A stretch of 64,000 nucleotides of DNA from Hoylesella timonensis S9-PR14. Its GTDB lineage: Bacteria > Bacteroidota > Bacteroidia > Bacteroidales > Bacteroidaceae. The notes under the pieces were generated by a model that was not told the DNA's origin, did no database searches, and saw nothing but the letters and a program-made list of their open reading frames with translations. The stretch spans positions 1-64,000 of the forward strand of contig NZ_JRPQ01000065.1 of NCBI RefSeq assembly GCF_000762405.1, in the 5' to 3' direction. Positions 21,013-29,383 of this stretch are shown piece after piece. Both the position numbers and the translations under genes were made by a program. The stretch's first letter is position 1. Each line of letters begins with the position of its first letter.

Positions 21013-22008
21013 ATGGACACCGTACGCCAAAAACAATATCCTGATTTGATGGTTGGCAAGACCATTATGTATGTACATGGCTTTATGTCATCCGCTCAAT
21101 CGGGAACGGTCAGCATTCTCAAAGAATTGCTCCCCAAAGCGAATATCATTGCAGAAGATTTGCCAATACACCCAGCCGAGGCTATGGAGTTATTGAAAAA
21201 GCTGTGTCAAGAGCATCAACCCGACCTCATCATTGGGTCTTCCATGGGCGGCATGTACACAGAGATGCTGAAAGGTTACGACCGTATTGTGGTAAATCCC
21301 GCTTTCCAAATGGGCGAAACCATGCATGACCACAACATGATGGGCAAACAAACATTTTTGAATCCACGTAAAGACGGGGTTCAAGAAGTCATCGTTACGA
21401 AATCTTTAGTCAATGAGTATAAAGAGATAACCCAACAATGTTTTCAGGCTATCACGGACGAAGAAAGGGAAAGAGTGTATGGGTTATTTGGCGATAAAGA
21501 CCCGCTGGTGCATACTTTTGACATGTTCTATGAACACTACCCCAACGCTATACGCTTTCACGGAGCGCACCAATTGACCAACAAGGTGGCATTTCATTAT
21601 CTCATTCCCGTCATTCGGTGGATTGACGACAAGCAAGAAAAGCGTGAAAGACCCATTATTTACATTGATTACGAGACTCTGCATGACAGCTTCGGCAAAG
21701 CCACATCCAGCATGCACAAGGCTTATGAGATGCTCATAGAGCAGTACCAAGTGTTGATTACTGCACCTGCACCAACGAATGAGCATACGAGTTTGACCGA
21801 TGTACAAACATGGGTAGAGGAATATCTATCTACACCAGCATACAACAAAGTAATCTTTACCAACCAAAAGCATTTGCTCTTGGGCGATTATCTCATTACG
21901 CCAACCTTAGAAAACGATTTCATGGGCACTTGTTTGGTGTATGGTAGCGATGAATTCAAAACGTGGGAAGAACTCATCACCTATTTTAATAGGTTGGGTG
22001 GACAATAA
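21013..22008 (+). CDS. YqiA/YcfP alpha/beta hydrolase fused to a degenerate nucleotidase-like HAD domain
   Basis: A 331-aa two-domain protein. Residues 14-205 form a YqiA/YcfP-type alpha/beta hydrolase: VHGF oxyanion loop (21-24), nucleophile elbow GSSMG (Ser77), acid in FGDKD (near 161-163) and His186 in FHGAHQLTN. Residues 214-331 resemble 5'(3')-deoxyribonucleotidases (NT5C): a strand IIYIDYETLHDS (215-226) and LLLGDYLITPTLEND...YGSDEFKTWEEL. The HAD catalytic DxD reads D-Y-E and the usual DDR after DYLI reads ITP, so this domain is probably not an active phosphatase. The substrate is unknown; acyl esters or thioesters are typical of the first domain. The start is chosen by the promoter; the frame extends further upstream without support. 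Confidence 0.8.
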   Translation: MDTVRQKQYPDLMVGKTIMYVHGFMSSAQSGTVSILKELLPKANIIAEDLPIHPAEAMELLKKLCQEHQPDLIIGSSMGGMYTEMLKGYDRIVVNPAFQMGETMHDHNMMGKQTFLNPRKDGVQEVIVTKSLVNEYKEITQQCFQAITDEERERVYGLFGDKDPLVHTFDMFYEHYPNAIRFHGAHQLTNKVAFHYLIPVIRWIDDKQEKRERPIIYIDYETLHDSFGKATSSMHKAYEMLIEQYQVLITAPAPTNEHTSLTDVQTWVEEYLSTPAYNKVIFTNQKHLLLGDYLITPTLENDFMGTCLVYGSDEFKTWEELITYFNRLGGQ

Positions 22009-22036
22009 TCCATTCTTGCCAAAAACATACAAAGGC

Positions 22037-22060
22037 TGCCGTAGTTTCTTTGCTACGGCA
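22037..22060. terminator. Hairpin between convergent genes
   Basis: TGCCGTAG (22037-22044) pairs with CTACGGCA (22053-22060) over an 8-nt loop between two convergent stop codons. T-runs are weak on both sides. Confidence 0.55.
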
Positions 22061-22073
22061 TTCCTATAGGGCA

Positions 22074-22544
22074 TCAATATTCGGTTTTGTCCAACTTCTC
22101 TGCCCAACTGTCAAAAGCCTTTCGAGCCTCATCGGGTAGTAAAACTTGCATTTGTTTGTGACGCTCAGCAGGATTCAAGGCAATCTCTTGATAAATAAAG
22201 TCATCATCAAAACCAATACGGGCGGCATCTTTTCGATTATTGGCGTAAAAGATACGGTCCAAATGTGCCCAGTAAATGGCACCCAAACACATGGGACAAG
22301 GTTCACATGAGGTGTAAATATCACATCCTGTCAAGTCGAATGTCCCCAATTTTTGCGTTGCTTTCCTTATCGCATTCACCTCTGCATGAGCCGTTGGGTC
22401 ATGGTCTATCGTTACTGTGTTCGAGGCTTCTGCGACAATATCGCCCCCTTTTGCGATGACAGCACCAAAGGGTCCCCCACCCGATAACACACTCTCTTCG
22501 GACAAGGCTATCGCCCTGCGCATAATATCTTTTTGATTCATCAT
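22074..22544 (-). CDS. Nucleoside/guanine deaminase (cytidine deaminase fold)
   Basis: A 156-157 aa zinc deaminase. The zinc site is complete: HAEV (H52, catalytic E54) and PCPMC (C82, C85). The surrounding GPFGAVIAKGGDIVAEASN and the C-terminal EIALNPAERHKQMQVLL are closer to GuaD-type guanine deaminases (guanine to xanthine) than to the tRNA adenosine deaminase TadA, which has a basic RNA-binding tail. Two adjacent ATGs (22544, 22541) are possible starts; the frame upstream of them lies over the promoter box TATATTTG (minus, 22579-22586). Function as a guanine deaminase is likely but other nucleobases are possible. Confidence 0.85.
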   Translation of the reverse strand: MMNQKDIMRRAIALSEESVLSGGGPFGAVIAKGGDIVAEASNTVTIDHDPTAHAEVNAIRKATQKLGTFDLTGCDIYTSCEPCPMCLGAIYWAHLDRIFYANNRKDAARIGFDDDFIYQEIALNPAERHKQMQVLLPDEARKAFDSWAEKLDKTEY

Positions 22545-22632
22545 TGTTATATTGTAAGGATTGCAGCTATCCTGCACACAAATATAACCAAAAATGAAAG
22601 AATAATGCCAAGATGAAGTAGATATTTTTGGT

Positions 22633-22640
22633 TATCTTTG
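22633..22640 (+). promoter_or_regulatory. -7 box of the nuclease-helicase gene
   Basis: TATCTTTG followed by C is a perfect -7 match 73 nt before the ATG; no clear -33 is seen. Confidence 0.55.
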
Positions 22641-22712
22641 CACTCCATGCGAACGATGAACGCAAACGAAACACTATTTAACTTGCACACCATGGAGGTG
22701 AACTTTTGATGT

Positions 22713-25700
22713 ATGAACAAGACAGATACCTATATCACAGCCAAAGAGCTTTATCAGCAAGTGGGGAAAATCATTGAAACGAATGAACACTCTCCTGCAC
22801 TTGTCAATAAAATGATGCATGAAACCTTGGTCTTAACGTGTGCTGCTGGTTTACGAAACAGTACTTACAGCTTTGGCGACCTTCGTGCAAGGGTAGACCG
22901 TCTCTGCTCGCAATGGCAAATATCAGCCCAAGACACCCACGCCATTCATAGGATGCGGCGTCATTCGAACAGCAGTTCACGTTTATTGCCCGAGGATGTT
23001 TTGTACGATCTTCGTTCGCTTTGTGTATTTATCTCTGCGGTGTTTCGAGAAGCCATCCCCTCCTTTTTAGTGGAAAAATTACCCGCTCGTGGGCAGGAGT
23101 TACAGAAAGGATTGCGACTGGACAAACGCTATATCCGCTGCATTGTGAGACACTGGGACAACCAGTATATATGGGTACTGCCAGATGGTGATACGGACGA
23201 ACAGCTCCTCCAAGTGGAATACGCAAGCAAACAACAGTTTGCAGATATGTCGTATCTTCAAGAAATCTTGCGAACTGGCATGCAACTCAATCTTTTGGAT
23301 TGCCAGATAGAAGAGTATCTCATTACACCTCGTCTGATTGTTGTAGAACCCGATTGCCTCATTGATATTAGTTCTCTCGCTGCTTGTTTTACAGATTACG
23401 GTCATCACCCTGCCGTCTATACACTAAATCGCATGAGGGAGAAGCCAAATACGCAACATACCATTTTAGGAAACTTTGCGGGGTGCGCATTAGACAATAT
23501 GGTTTTTGCACAGCAAGACCGTCCGTTTAGTTTGACGGAGACCTTGAAAGAGAACTATCAAGAAAAGGCTTTGGAGTACTGCACCTGCACCACACTCAAC
23601 CCAACTCTGTTCAAGACCGATGCTGCCAAGCAAGCGCAGAATATGCAACAGATTGTCACGGAACTCTTCAAGACCTATCAGCGCAGCCATGCTATATTGG
23701 AACCGTCATTTGTTTGTGAGACCTTAGGCATTCAGGGACGTGTAGACTTGATGACAACAGACTTCCGATTGTTAGTAGAACAGAAGTCGGGAAAGAATAT
23801 GAACTTAGAATACAACCGCCGCAACGCACATGGTACGCAGCACGTTGAATCGCATTATGTTCAGGCGTTACTATATGCTGGTGTGCTGAAATACAATTTT
23901 CAACTGTCCAACAGTGCAACCCAGATTTTTTTGTTGTATTCTAAATATCCACTCCCTGCTGGTTTGCTTTCTGTTGCCAGATTGGACATGTTGCTCCAAG
24001 AGACCATCAAGCTCCGCAATCTTATTGTGGCTACCGACATAAACAATGCTGTCAGCGGCTTTGGCGACATGCTAAACCAGTTGAATGCACAGACGCTGAA
24101 CACCGCAAAAAACGACACATTCTTCTACAATCGCTACCTGTTGCCTCAGGTAAAAGCCATTACGCAACCACTGCAGGAGATGTATTCGCTTGAAAAAGCG
24201 TATTTCTGTAGAATGATGACATTTGTCTTGAAAGAACAACTCATTTCGAAAGCGGGGTCTACCGATGGCAATGGGCGCAGCAATGCCGACTTGTGGAGCA
24301 TGCCTCTGAGTGAAAAAAGAGAAATGGGGAACATCTACACTGGGCTACACATCACCAAGAAAACACGGACAGGACAACGAGGTTTTGATGAAATCACGCT
24401 CTCTGTACCCGACCAAGGTGCAGAGTTCTTGCCCAACTTTAGACGTGGAGACATGGTATATCTCTATGGTTATCATCCCGATGCCGTACCCGATGTACGT
24501 CAAAGCATCCTATTTAAGGGCTTTATGAAAGACATCAAAACCCATGAAATCGTGATCCATCTTGCCGATGCACAACAAAATGAAGATATCCTCTTTGTTC
24601 ATCGTGACGAGAACACACATCCTCATCGTACGCCTTTGGTGTATGCGGTGGAACATAGTGCCTCCGACGCCAGTGGTAGTTCTGCTTTTCAAGCCTTGCA
24701 CACGCTGATGACAACGCATAAAGATAGACGCAATTTGCTGCTTGGTCAACGCAAGCCACAGGCTGACAAAACAAGAACGCTGACGAAAAGTTATCACCCT
24801 GATTATGACAGTGTGTTGCTTCAGGCGAAACAGGCATGCGACTATTTCTTATTAGTTGGACCTCCTGGCACGGGTAAGACATCCATGGCACTGCGCTATA
24901 TGGTGGAAGAAGAGTTAGCCTGTTCAGGTACTAACTTGCTACTAATGGCGTACACGAATAGAGCGGTTGATGAAATTTGCAGTATGTTGACAAGTGCTGA
25001 CCTTGATTATTTGCGTTTGGGCAACGAATTTAGCTGTGAGCCACGCTTCACATCTCATCTTTTGGGACAAGCCATTAAACACTATACAAAGCTCACCGAC
25101 CTGCAAAGACGACTTGAACATACACGCATCATTGTCAGCACCACCTCAATGATGATGCACAAACCCTTCATCTTTGCCTTGAAGCATTTTAGCTTAGCCA
25201 TCATTGATGAAGCCAGTCAGATACTCGAACCCAACCTCATCGGTATCTTGGCGCATCATTGTTCTACTGCAAATGCCACAACATCGAACGAGGGGAACAA
25301 ACCCAGCATCGACAAATTTATTCTCATTGGCGATTATAAACAATTACCTGCCGTTGTTCAACAAAGTGAAGAGGAGTCAAAGGTAGACGTCCCTGAACTA
25401 CTTTCCATCGGACTTTCCAACTGTCGCAACTCGCTTTTTGAACGTCTCATACATTGGGAAGAGCAACAAGGGCGAACCGACTTCACGGGCATACTGCACA
25501 AACAGGGAAGAATGCATCCTGAACTTTCGGCTTTCCCCAACCGCATGTTTTACTTCAAAGAGCAGCTACAACCCGTACCACTCCCTCACCAATTGGCGGT
25601 TGATATTGGTTACTTGGGCAAGCCTAAGGATGAGACAGACCAACAACTGGTACAGCATCGGCTGCTCTACTATGCCTCTAAAAAGAATGAAACCATGGGG

Positions 25701-26144
25701 AAATCGGACAAAGTGAATATCGACGAAGCGCAGAAAGTGGCAGATTTGCTGAACCGCATCTATACATTGACACAAAAAAACTTTGACCCTTTACGCACTG
25801 TGGGCGTTATTGTGCCGTATCGTAACCAGATTGCAATGATACGACAGGAGATAGAGAAGACGGGCAACACGGCACTGAAAGACGTGTGCATCGACACCGT
25901 AGAGCGATATCAAGGCAGCCAACGAGACATCATCATCTATTCGTTCACTGTCCAGCACCGATATCAATTAGATTTTCTCACGTCCAATAGTTTTTATGAG
26001 GACGACAAACTGATTGACAGGAAGTTGAATGTAGCGATAACGCGCGCACGCAAACAGCTTATCATTTTAGGCAATCAGCCCATTTTATCTGCCAATCCTT
26101 TGTTCAAAGCTCTTTTAGAGCAGATCCCTCATCATTTGCGTTAA
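22713..26144 (+). CDS. Dna2-like PD-(D/E)XK nuclease / SF1 helicase
   Basis: An 1143-aa protein joining a Cas4/RecB-like nuclease to an UPF1/Dna2-type superfamily 1 helicase. The nuclease core near 340-385 reads GRVDLMTTD-x-RLLVEQKSGK then VQALLYAGV, the D...ExK...Q pattern of the family. Helicase motifs: Walker A GPPGTGKTS (about 715), Walker B IIDEAS (about 831), motif III GDYKQLPAV (about 872), motif V VERYQGSQRD (about 1063) and motif VI NVAITRAR (about 1108). The first 330 residues are not recognised. I see no Dna2-type Fe-S cysteine set with confidence. It is likely to process DNA ends or flaps. It stands alone with its own promoter and no defence genes beside it. Confidence 0.85.
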   Translation: MNKTDTYITAKELYQQVGKIIETNEHSPALVNKMMHETLVLTCAAGLRNSTYSFGDLRARVDRLCSQWQISAQDTHAIHRMRRHSNSSSRLLPEDVLYDLRSLCVFISAVFREAIPSFLVEKLPARGQELQKGLRLDKRYIRCIVRHWDNQYIWVLPDGDTDEQLLQVEYASKQQFADMSYLQEILRTGMQLNLLDCQIEEYLITPRLIVVEPDCLIDISSLAACFTDYGHHPAVYTLNRMREKPNTQHTILGNFAGCALDNMVFAQQDRPFSLTETLKENYQEKALEYCTCTTLNPTLFKTDAAKQAQNMQQIVTELFKTYQRSHAILEPSFVCETLGIQGRVDLMTTDFRLLVEQKSGKNMNLEYNRRNAHGTQHVESHYVQALLYAGVLKYNFQLSNSATQIFLLYSKYPLPAGLLSVARLDMLLQETIKLRNLIVATDINNAVSGFGDMLNQLNAQTLNTAKNDTFFYNRYLLPQVKAITQPLQEMYSLEKAYFCRMMTFVLKEQLISKAGSTDGNGRSNADLWSMPLSEKREMGNIYTGLHITKKTRTGQRGFDEITLSVPDQGAEFLPNFRRGDMVYLYGYHPDAVPDVRQSILFKGFMKDIKTHEIVIHLADAQQNEDILFVHRDENTHPHRTPLVYAVEHSASDASGSSAFQALHTLMTTHKDRRNLLLGQRKPQADKTRTLTKSYHPDYDSVLLQAKQACDYFLLVGPPGTGKTSMALRYMVEEELACSGTNLLLMAYTNRAVDEICSMLTSADLDYLRLGNEFSCEPRFTSHLLGQAIKHYTKLTDLQRRLEHTRIIVSTTSMMMHKPFIFALKHFSLAIIDEASQILEPNLIGILAHHCSTANATTSNEGNKPSIDKFILIGDYKQLPAVVQQSEEESKVDVPELLSIGLSNCRNSLFERLIHWEEQQGRTDFTGILHKQGRMHPELSAFPNRMFYFKEQLQPVPLPHQLAVDIGYLGKPKDETDQQLVQHRLLYYASKKNETMGKSDKVNIDEAQKVADLLNRIYTLTQKNFDPLRTVGVIVPYRNQIAMIRQEIEKTGNTALKDVCIDTVERYQGSQRDIIIYSFTVQHRYQLDFLTSNSFYEDDKLIDRKLNVAITRARKQLIILGNQPILSANPLFKALLEQIPHHLR

Positions 26145-26191
26145 TAAATTTGTAATAATATTTTTTTACCATAAAAGACAAGGGCTAATGC

Positions 26192-26221
26192 TTGCCTATC
26201 GCATATTTAAGCCTATATTTG
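26192..26221 (+). promoter_or_regulatory. Promoter of the outer-membrane barrel gene
   Basis: TTG (26192-26194) and TATATTTG (26214-26221) are 19 nt apart, about 80 nt before the ATG. Confidence 0.7.
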
Positions 26222-26302
26222 CCAGCGAACAATTACAAAGGAAATGTAAATTATTATTCTAATATAATTAGGTAAAGTATTTAATTGTAAAAAAGATTGA
26301 AG

Positions 26303-26875
26303 ATGAAAAAAATGATTTTAATGGCAGTAGTACTGCTATCGTCTGTAGGTGCTTTTGCACAAAATGAAGTAGGTTCACTGTCTTTGAAACCTCAAGTAGG
26401 TGTAACGGGTGCTACCATGACCGAGTTTGATAACACCAAGATGAAGGTTGGATTTGTTGCAGGTGCAGAATTAGAGTATCAGCTTACTGACATTGTAAGC
26501 CTTTCTGCAGGTGCTATGTATGCACAGCAAGGTGTAAAGTTCAATGACGGCATTAAATTAAATTTCCTTGGTAAAGAATTTGAGAAGAAAGATACTAAGC
26601 TGGATTTAGGCTACATCAATGTTCCTGTGATGGCTAACGTATATGTTGTACCAGGATTGGCTGTAAAATTAGGTGTTCAACCTGCATTCTTAGTGGGCAA
26701 GAACGACTATAATAACAAAACGTTTGACTTCTCTATGCCTGTAGGTGTTTCATACGAGTTTGCCAATGTCTTCATTGACGGACGTTACAACTGGGGTATT
26801 ACCAAAGCATGGGAGAACGGAAAAGCAAAAAACAGTGTATTCCAAGTAACATTGGGTTACAAGTTCGGTTTGTAA
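26303..26875 (+). CDS. Small outer-membrane beta-barrel protein (porin family)
   Basis: A 190-aa protein with a signal peptide (MKKMILMAVVLLSSVGAFAQ) and an eight-stranded-barrel pattern of alternating hydrophobic residues with aromatic girdles (VGFVAGAELEYQLTD, LSAGAMYAQQGV, VFIDGRYNWGI), ending in a typical outer-membrane C-terminus (TLGYKFGL). It belongs to the outer-membrane beta-barrel domain group common in Bacteroidota. Whether it forms a pore is unknown. The ATG at 26303 is preferred over TTG two codons upstream. It is followed by its own terminator. Confidence 0.85.
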   Translation: MKKMILMAVVLLSSVGAFAQNEVGSLSLKPQVGVTGATMTEFDNTKMKVGFVAGAELEYQLTDIVSLSAGAMYAQQGVKFNDGIKLNFLGKEFEKKDTKLDLGYINVPVMANVYVVPGLAVKLGVQPAFLVGKNDYNNKTFDFSMPVGVSYEFANVFIDGRYNWGITKAWENGKAKNSVFQVTLGYKFGL

Positions 26876-26910
26876 GTCGAACTCCTTTCAGCAAAAGGAA
26901 AACTTATCAA

Positions 26911-26936
26911 GCAACCAGAAATGGTTGCTTTTTTTG
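26911..26936 (+). terminator. Terminator of the barrel gene
   Basis: GCAACCA pairs with TGGTTGC around a GAAA tetraloop, followed by a run of T residues. Confidence 0.9.
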
Positions 26937-27211
26937 TGGTCTCGCTTTCATCAACAGTATTCGAGGTGTTATACCAGCATGCGTGAAAGAGCGGGTGAAC
27001 AGAAAAAAGTCACAGCATCGGCAAGTCGTAAAACTGTGAATTATCTTGACAAATCGCGTTTTTTATTTTTTTGATTTTAGAAAGAAAACCAGTCCGAAAG
27101 TGCATCTTTCCAACCAATTTTTGCCATGTTTTTGAGTTAAAACAACTCATTAACGCACCTAAAAGCACTCTTTTGGATGGAAATCTACATGGAGTTGTTG
27201 CCTTGAAGTAA

Positions 27212-27353
27212 TGACTTAATCACCCTATCTCAATGCTTTAAGCAATGTAAAGAGCACGCGAATTTAACAAACACCTGTGTATCAACACTTTATATTTTTA
27301 GCGTATTTGAGACCAACTAACTGTTTGATTCTAAATATTCAAATTTTGGAGCC
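27212..27353 (+). repeat. Dispersed intergenic element B
   Basis: It contains the core motif (27212-27243: GACTTAATCACCCTATCTC then AATGCTTTAAGC) and a decayed hairpin block (27296-27353) that aligns base for base with the element A hairpin: GCGTATTTG-GACC-AACTAAC-GTT...GGAGCC, with the right arm mutated so that pairing is mostly lost. Confidence 0.6.
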
Positions 27354-27456
27354 TTAAAATACGAAATATTTTAACAAACAAGAGAAATTTGATTACGTTT
27401 CCAAGGATAGTAAACAAATGGGCTTTCTATCAGTATCGTCAATAACGTATGGGCAT

Positions 27457-27518
27457 AAAAAAAGGACTCCGCTGAGTCCCAATCTTTGTTAACCTTAAAT
27501 CTAATACTATGAAAAACA
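27457..27518 (-). ncRNA. Candidate small RNA of about 60 nt with own promoter and terminator
   Basis: On the minus strand a consensus promoter (GTTG at 27552-27555, TATCTTTG at 27524-27531, 20-nt spacer) would start RNA near 27518. About 40 nt later comes a 6-bp GGACTC/GAGTCC stem with an AGCG loop and T7 (27457-27479), a clean intrinsic terminator. The transcript contains no useful ORF on its own strand. The 5' part (AGTATTAGATTTAAGG, then TTAACAAAGATTGG) looks like a sequence I associate with repeated intergenic elements in Bacteroidales, but I cannot verify this here. Target and function are unknown. Its start and end are estimates. Confidence 0.65.
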
Positions 27519-27523
27519 CGATG

Positions 27524-27554
27524 CAAAGATAAAGGATTGCTATAATATTATCAA
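27524..27554 (-). promoter_or_regulatory. Promoter of the candidate small RNA
   Basis: The -33 TTG (complement of 27552-27554) and the -7 TATCTTTG (27524-27531) are 20 nt apart, a full consensus match with no protein gene downstream on that strand. Confidence 0.7.
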
Positions 27555-27669
27555 CTGTTTACGCAAACAAATACCAAAAAGTATTGTTTTCTTGATATAA
27601 ATCAATCATTATGACTTTTTTATTGCATTTCAAAGCTGTTTCGATGTATAATAATTAATGTGAAAATAC

Positions 27670-27699
27670 TTGTTAATTGAAAAAGAATCGCTATCTTTG
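27670..27699 (+). promoter_or_regulatory. greA promoter
   Basis: TTG (27670-27672) and TATCTTTG (27692-27699) are 19 nt apart. It predicts a long leader of about 118 nt. Confidence 0.75.
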
Positions 27700-27734
27700 C
27701 AAAAAGAAATAAATATAAGAAATCTGAGGAAAGA

Positions 27735-27772
27735 GAATTCCGACACATAAGTTGATTGTCGGAATTCTTTGT
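27735..27772 (+). promoter_or_regulatory. Hairpin with T-rich tail in the greA leader (possible attenuator)
   Basis: GAATTCCGACA (27735-27745) is perfectly complementary to TGTCGGAATTC (27757-27767) with an 11-nt loop, followed by TTTGTTTT. It lies between the promoter and the greA start, so it could end transcription early and release a short leader RNA of about 70 nt. Confidence 0.6.
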
Positions 27773-27821
27773 TTTATATTCCTCACGGAAAACAATTAAT
27801 AACAAAAATACTTATAACGTT

Positions 27822-28289
27822 ATGGCTTACATGTCGCAAGAAGGCTACGACAATCTTGTAGCCGAGCTTAATAGGCTCGAGTCTATCGAGCGCCCAAAGG
27901 CATCAGCTGCCATTGCAGAGGCGCGTGATAAGGGAGACTTAAGTGAGAATTCTGAATACGATGCTGCTAAAGAAGCACAAGCTCACCTTGAAGATAAGAT
28001 TAACAAAATGAAGCTGACCATTGCAGAAGCAAAGATAGTAGACGTCTCTCGGTTGAGTGCTAACATGGTTCAGATTCTGTCAAAGGTAGAGATGACCAAT
28101 CTAAAAACCAAATCTAAAATGACTTACACCATTGTAAGTGAAAGCGAAGCGGATTTGAAAGCAGGGAAAATCTCTATCAAGACTCCTATTGCACAAGGAT
28201 TATTAAACAAGAAGGTGGGTGATGAAGTTGAAATAAAGATTCCAGCTGGCACCATTCATCTACGTATTGACAACATTTCTATTGAATAA
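27822..28289 (+). CDS. greA: Transcription elongation factor GreA
   Basis: Enters the RNA polymerase secondary channel and stimulates cleavage of backtracked RNA. It is 155 aa from MAYMSQEGYDNL: an N-terminal antiparallel coiled coil (RLESIERPKASAAIAEARDKGDLSENSEYDAAK, shown here only to identify residues about 17-50; the acidic tip D/E pair is in DLSENSEY) and a C-terminal FKBP-like domain (SIKTPIAQGLLNKKVGDEV). The frame extends 22 codons upstream, across the leader hairpin, and that extension was rejected. A HIT gene follows after 12 nt. Confidence 0.95.
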   Translation: MAYMSQEGYDNLVAELNRLESIERPKASAAIAEARDKGDLSENSEYDAAKEAQAHLEDKINKMKLTIAEAKIVDVSRLSANMVQILSKVEMTNLKTKSKMTYTIVSESEADLKAGKISIKTPIAQGLLNKKVGDEVEIKIPAGTIHLRIDNISIE

Positions 28290-28301
28290 ATTTGATGACT
28301 T

Positions 28302-28700
28302 ATGGATATATTTTCAAAAATTGCTGCTGGTGAAATTCCAAGCTATAAATGTGCAGAAGATGCTCAATTTTATGCATTTTTAGACATCAATCCCTTGAAA
28401 GAAGGGCATACATTAGTCATTCCACGTCGTGAAGTTGATTATATTTTTGACATGGAAGATGAGGAGTTAGCTGCTTTCCAAGTGTTTGCGAAAAAGGTAG
28501 CTAAGGCTATTAAGAGTGCTTATCCATGCAAGAAAGTGGCTCAAGTCGTTTTAGGTTTGGAGGTGCCGCATGCGCATATCCACCTCATCCCTATGGATAA
28601 TGAGGGCGATGTTGATTTCCATAAAAAGGGAATCATCTTTTCTGAAGAAGAATTCACTACTATTGCGGAACGTATCCACAGTGAATTTATGAAATTGTAA
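28302..28700 (+). CDS. HIT family nucleotide hydrolase/transferase
   Basis: A 132-aa histidine-triad protein with the active-site motif VPHAHIHLIP (about 88-97) and the N-terminal DIFSKIAAGEIPSYK typical of Hint-type HIT proteins, which hydrolyse AMP conjugates such as adenosine phosphoramidates. Its exact substrate is unknown. It follows greA by 12 nt and is probably in the same transcript. Confidence 0.93.
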   Translation: MDIFSKIAAGEIPSYKCAEDAQFYAFLDINPLKEGHTLVIPRREVDYIFDMEDEELAAFQVFAKKVAKAIKSAYPCKKVAQVVLGLEVPHAHIHLIPMDNEGDVDFHKKGIIFSEEEFTTIAERIHSEFMKL

Positions 28701-28759
28701 AAACACCAAGAGACCATAAGGAAATTCCTTTCAGCATCTCATCTACAACAAAAGACAAT

Positions 28760-29299
28760 ATGAAAATTGCAGTTTTCTGTTCCGCCAACGACCACATTGA
28801 CCCTGTTTACTTTGAAAGAACGCAAGAGTTAGGCAACTGGATGGCTGAAGAGCACCACGACTTGGTGTTTGGCGGATGCAACTTAGGACTCATGGATTGT
28901 ATTGCCAAGGCAGTACACCAAAGAGGTGGCAGAACAATTGGGGTCATTCCGTCCATCATTGAAAAGAATGGAAAGGTGTCAGATGCCGTCGACATAGAAA
29001 TTCCCTGCGACAACTTAAGTGACAGAAAAGAGCTGATGCTTGCGCAAAGTGACATTTCAATAGCACTTCCTGGCGGTGTTGGCACCCTTGACGAGATATT
29101 CTCTATCGTTTCTGCACATTCTATTGGCTACCACCATCACGTTGTTATCTTATATAACATCAATGGATTTTGGGATTCGCTCATTGCCCTACTGGATGAT
29201 TTGACACAAAAAGGAATGATTAGAGGCGACTATCACCAACAAATAAAGATAGCACACTCCCTTGATGAAATAGCACATTTCATCAACGAGAGCGCATAA
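28760..29299 (+). CDS. LOG family protein (TIGR00730 Rossmann fold)
   Basis: A 179-aa protein of the LOG/lysine-decarboxylase-like family, whose characterised members hydrolyse nucleoside 5'-monophosphates such as cytokinin riboside monophosphate or AMP to base and ribose 5-phosphate. The family signature PGGVGTLDE lies at about 104-112, and FGGCNLGLMD near 33-43 matches the N-terminal GG motif. It is 59 nt downstream of the HIT gene and probably in the same operon. Activity on a specific nucleotide is inference. Confidence 0.88.
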   Translation: MKIAVFCSANDHIDPVYFERTQELGNWMAEEHHDLVFGGCNLGLMDCIAKAVHQRGGRTIGVIPSIIEKNGKVSDAVDIEIPCDNLSDRKELMLAQSDISIALPGGVGTLDEIFSIVSAHSIGYHHHVVILYNINGFWDSLIALLDDLTQKGMIRGDYHQQIKIAHSLDEIAHFINESA

Positions 29300-29339
29300 A
29301 GAAACGTATATCCACAAAGATTTTCTTTCTCTTTCCTAT

Positions 29340-29377
29340 CATCGGCAGACAGAACCAACATCTTCTATCTGCCGATG
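29340..29377. terminator. Hairpin between convergent genes
   Basis: CATCGGCAGA (29340-29349) pairs perfectly with TCTGCCGATG (29368-29377), with an 18-nt loop. It has no T-run on either strand, so its termination efficiency is uncertain. Confidence 0.5.
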
Positions 29378-29383
29378 AAAGAT

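Larger units (their letters stand above)
26876..27821. other. 945-bp region with terminator, element B, candidate small RNA and greA leader
   Basis: No protein gene of convincing composition is present. From left to right it holds the barrel-gene terminator, a stretch without recognised features (26937-27200), the dispersed element B (27212-27353), a minus-strand small RNA candidate (27457-27518) and the greA promoter and leader. Confidence 0.7.
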
